The notes under the pieces: generated by a model
What the model was told of the DNA's origin: nothing
The model's input: only the letters and a program-made list of their open reading frames with translations
Database searches by the model: none
Source of the DNA: Paraspadella gotoi
Taxonomy: Eukaryota; Chaetognatha
Assembly: GCA_051294375.1 (NCBI GenBank)
Contig: CM119265.1
Location: forward strand, 25,382,297-25,446,296
Direction of reading: 5' to 3'
DNA: 64,000 nucleotides
Part shown: positions 61,915 through 64,000 of the stretch, in pieces
Position numbering within the stretch: position 1 is the first letter of the stretch
How the letters are laid out: each line of letters opens with the position of its first letter
Program-made: the position numbers and the translations under genes

Positions 61915-62110
61915 ACCTGACAACCACTCTGTCATTGATAGTAAGACTCTCACTATCACTGACAACCACTCTGTCACCCATAGTAGGACTGTCACTATCA
62001 CTGTCACAGTACCTGACATTACGACTGACACTATCACTGACAACTCTATCACCGACTGTAAGACTGACGCAAAAACAGACGTTGACAGTGACACATTCAC
62101 TGACAAGTGT
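61915..62110. repeat. 42-bp TGACA/TGTCAC minisatellite
   Basis: Two clear units begin at 61917 and 61959 (TGACAACCACTCTGTCA...). They are followed by degenerate CACTGTCAC/GACTGACAC words to about 62110. Ser/Thr/Asp-rich frames cross it on both strands (61877-62122 plus, 61670-62119 minus), as expected for such a repeat. I do not call a gene. Confidence 0.75.
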
Positions 62111-62216
62111 CACTTTCACTGATATTTGTCACCGGAATAATTCTATCTCCTTTCTCTCGAAGGAAGACTGACGAGCGACGAATGAGATGTCAATAAGAGA
62201 TAATGGAAACCGACGG

Positions 62217-62263
62217 GTGGTAAATGCCATTCGACGGCGTGTGGTAAATGCCATTCGACGGCG
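62217..62263. repeat. 24-bp tandem duplication
   Basis: GTGGTAAATGCCATTCGACG followed by GCG occurs at 62217-62239 and 62241-62263. Confidence 0.9.
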
Positions 62264-62320
62264 AACGAAGACGAAATCACCGCCTCTCTCATTTTTTTTT
62301 CACTTCCTTTCGCTGGTACC

Positions 62321-62589
62321 GTGACAATTTCGTGTCACGCGGGAGACACGGCCTCTAAAATGTGTCTTCGCGTCTCGGGGTCCTCGAGTCACGCTTGTCT
62401 GATTACCGTGACAGCGTGACACATTTTCATCCGCCGTGAAAATAAAAAAGCGTCACAGCGTTTCATCGACCGTGAAAACGAAGCGTGAAGAACGTCACAC
62501 CAACGCGAGAGTTTGGAAGGGCGTGACATCGAACGTTGACGTCGCCGCCGCTGCCGCTGCTGCTGCCGACGCCGTAGGTGTCAAAGTTT

Positions 62590-62632
<43 letters not shown>

Positions 62633-62770
62633 CGAACGACGAGCACAAAGGCGACGATCAAACGTTTGTTTATGCTTTACGATCAACACAACAACGTCTG
62701 ACGGACTGTGAAATAGAGCCTCACAAAAACGGGGCGCTCAGTCTGTGACACGCCTCACTGTGACACGCCG
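62321..62770. promoter_or_regulatory. Cluster of GTGACA / TGTCAC motifs
   Basis: At least nine GTGAC or GTCAC words occur in 450 bp on both strands, including CGTGTCACG (62331-62339), GTGACAGCGTGACAC (from 62408), GTCACAC (from 62494) and GTGACACGCC twice just before the gap. They lie in CpG-rich DNA that also has (GAC)n at about 62594-62632. A frame at 62436-62711 with poly-Ala and poly-Thr crosses it but looks repeat-driven. A transcription-factor array is possible but unproven. Confidence 0.3.
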
Positions 62771-62776
62771 GTTCAA

Positions 62777-63094
62777 NNNNNNNNNNNNNNNNNNNNNNNN
62801 NNNNNNNNNNNNNNNNNNNNNNNNNNNNNNNNNNNNNNNNNNNNNNNNNNNNNNNNNNNNNNNNNNNNNNNNNNNNNNNNNNNNNNNNNNNNNNNNNNNN
62901 NNNNNNNNNNNNNNNNNNNNNNNNNNNNNNNNNNNNNNNNNNNNNNNNNNNNNNNNNNNNNNNNNNNNNNNNNNNNNNNNNNNNNNNNNNNNNNNNNNNN
63001 NNNNNNNNNNNNNNNNNNNNNNNNNNNNNNNNNNNNNNNNNNNNNNNNNNNNNNNNNNNNNNNNNNNNNNNNNNNNNNNNNNNNNNNNNNNNNN
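62777..63094. other. Assembly gap (318 N)
   Basis: Unknown bases, followed by CT-rich DNA. Confidence 1.
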
Positions 63095-63597
63095 TCCCTC
63101 TCTATCCCACTTTATATTCTTATCCTCACTTCCCTCTCCCTCACTGTCTCCCTCTCCCTCATGACTCGACTCCCTCTCTATCCCGCTTCAAATTCCCCTC
63201 CTCTCTTCCCTCCCTCGAAGCGTCTCTCTCTCTCTTCTCAGGTTTTAACTATTTATGGCTTCTCAATTTTCGTTGACTTTTTTGAGGCAAAACGAAAAAA
63301 AAAGAAGAAATTTTTAAGAGGAAAATATTGATTGAGTCTTTAGCATTTTGAAGGATTCATACTTGATGTCTTTTCCCCTCCTACCTTGTGTTTGTTGTTG
63401 TTATAATTTTAGTTGTTGTTGTAGTTGCCGTGGACGTCGTCGTTGATTTCGTCATCATCTTCGTCGTCTCTGTCAATCTTTCCGATCGAAGTCTCTCACA
63501 TCATAAATGACACTGACGCATTTATTGTCATTTCAACTGTCGTCATATTTCCATTGCTGTCAGCCTGTCAATAACATTCCTTTTACTTTGTTCGAAG
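63095..63597. other. Pyrimidine-rich then AT-rich spacer
   Basis: 63095-63240 is CT-rich with TCCCTCTC repeats. The remainder is AT-rich with TTG and GTC triplets near 63393-63470. No gene is supported. Confidence 0.5.
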
Positions 63598-63601
63598 ACG
63601 T

Positions 63602-63766
63602 TTAGCGCGTCTTGTTGTTGTCCTCGCTTCCGTTACAGTCAGCCTCGTCGTCTTCGTTGTCATCATTTTCATCATCATCATCTTTGTCATAATCATTATT
63701 GTCGTCATCCTCTTCATCATCATCACCATCATCATCATTGTCGTCGTCCTCGTTCTCGATTTCCAT
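63602..63766 (-). CDS. Short Asp-rich open frame
   Basis: On the minus strand ATG at 63766 opens a 54-codon frame starting MEIENEDDDN and ending at TAA (63602-63604) with ADCNGSEDNNKTR. It is almost all Asp, Asn and Glu before the tail. The GAN register is kept with GAA and GAG mixed in. TAG lies in frame 5 codons upstream and could overlap a splice acceptor, making this a terminal exon. The surrounding Met/Thr-rich frame (63583-63798) is the same repeat in another register. It could equally be translation of a degenerate (GAT)n repeat. Confidence 0.2.
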   Translation of the reverse strand: MEIENEDDDNDDDGDDDEEDDDNNDYDKDDDDENDDNEDDEADCNGSEDNNKTR

Positions 63767-63857
63767 CGCAAAGTGTTTCTACGAGTCGCTCCGGACATTT
63801 GAAGAAAACATCTCCATCTTTCTTTCCCTTTTATTTTTTCCTTCTGTCTCTTTTCTT

Positions 63858-64000
63858 NNNNNNNNNNNNNNNNNNNNNNNNNNNNNNNNNNNNNNNNNNN
63901 NNNNNNNNNNNNNNNNNNNNNNNNNNNNNNNNNNNNNNNNNNNNNNNNNNNNNNNNNNNNNNNNNNNNNNNNNNNNNNNNNNNNNNNNNNNNNNNNNNNN
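63858..64000. other. Assembly gap reaching the window edge
   Basis: Unknown bases continue to the end of the window. Confidence 1.

Noticed and set aside
61670-62119. Val/Ser/Asp-rich minus-strand frame of 149 codons, possibly a secreted repeat protein
   Set aside because: It coincides with the 42-bp TGACA/TGTCAC minisatellite, the opposite strand is open too, and there is no signal peptide or conserved domain.
62436-62711. 91-codon frame with poly-Ala and poly-Thr in CpG-rich DNA
   Set aside because: The central half is triplet-repeat translation and the flanks resemble no family. There is only one copy and no supporting splice or poly(A) signal.

Overview
The window looks like non-genic nuclear DNA of a eukaryote, probably an invertebrate animal. 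It is made of microsatellites ((GA/CT)n, (GTC/GAC)n, (TCA)n, (TATTG)n, (TAGA)n), minisatellites with 12-41 bp units, fold-back elements and AT-rich spacer. There is no prokaryote-like gene packing, and I found no rRNA, complete tRNA, CRISPR array, transposase or recognisable conserved protein. I cannot name the species. Eight runs of N show this is a draft scaffold. Single-base insertions and deletions, concentrated in homopolymers, separate otherwise matching segments, which is typical of poorly polished long reads.

Layout. (1) 1-5101 is single-copy. It holds an acidic repeat frame cut by the window edge, a 546-bp fold-back transposon with a 10-bp target-site duplication, a possible tRNA-derived SINE, a (GTC)n-rich block whose minus strand carries Asp/Glu-rich open frames, and three RFX X-box-like motifs. 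(2) 5102-6291 is mostly gap. (3) 6292 to about 56830 is one locus represented five times in alternating orientation. Forward copies are F1 (6292-15568), F2 (23805-36249) and F3 (44330-56830). Reverse copies are R1 (15569-23390) and R2 (36250-43915), and these repeat the distal part of the forward unit. Two stretches recur base for base: 15569-16713 = 36250-37394, and 18980-26476 = 39505-47001. The other matching parts differ by many small indels. (4) 56831-58050 is single-copy. (5) 58060-61085 is a nested palindrome with a direct repeat inside. (6) 61086-62776 contains a 28-bp minisatellite, a TGTCA-rich minisatellite and a cluster of GTGACA/TGTCAC motifs. (7) 63095-63857 lies between gaps and holds another short acidic frame on the minus strand.

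Interpretation. The five-fold alternating structure is the dominant feature. I think it is more likely an assembly artefact (palindromic reads or repeated reuse of one consensus) than a natural amplification, because R1 and R2 share the same apparent sequencing errors exactly. A real inverted amplification is not excluded from sequence alone. No set of genes working together can be described. The best-supported biological elements are the fold-back transposon, the minisatellites, the X-box-like cluster near 2.3-4.4 kb and a CpG-rich promoter-like block near 8.7-9.0 kb.
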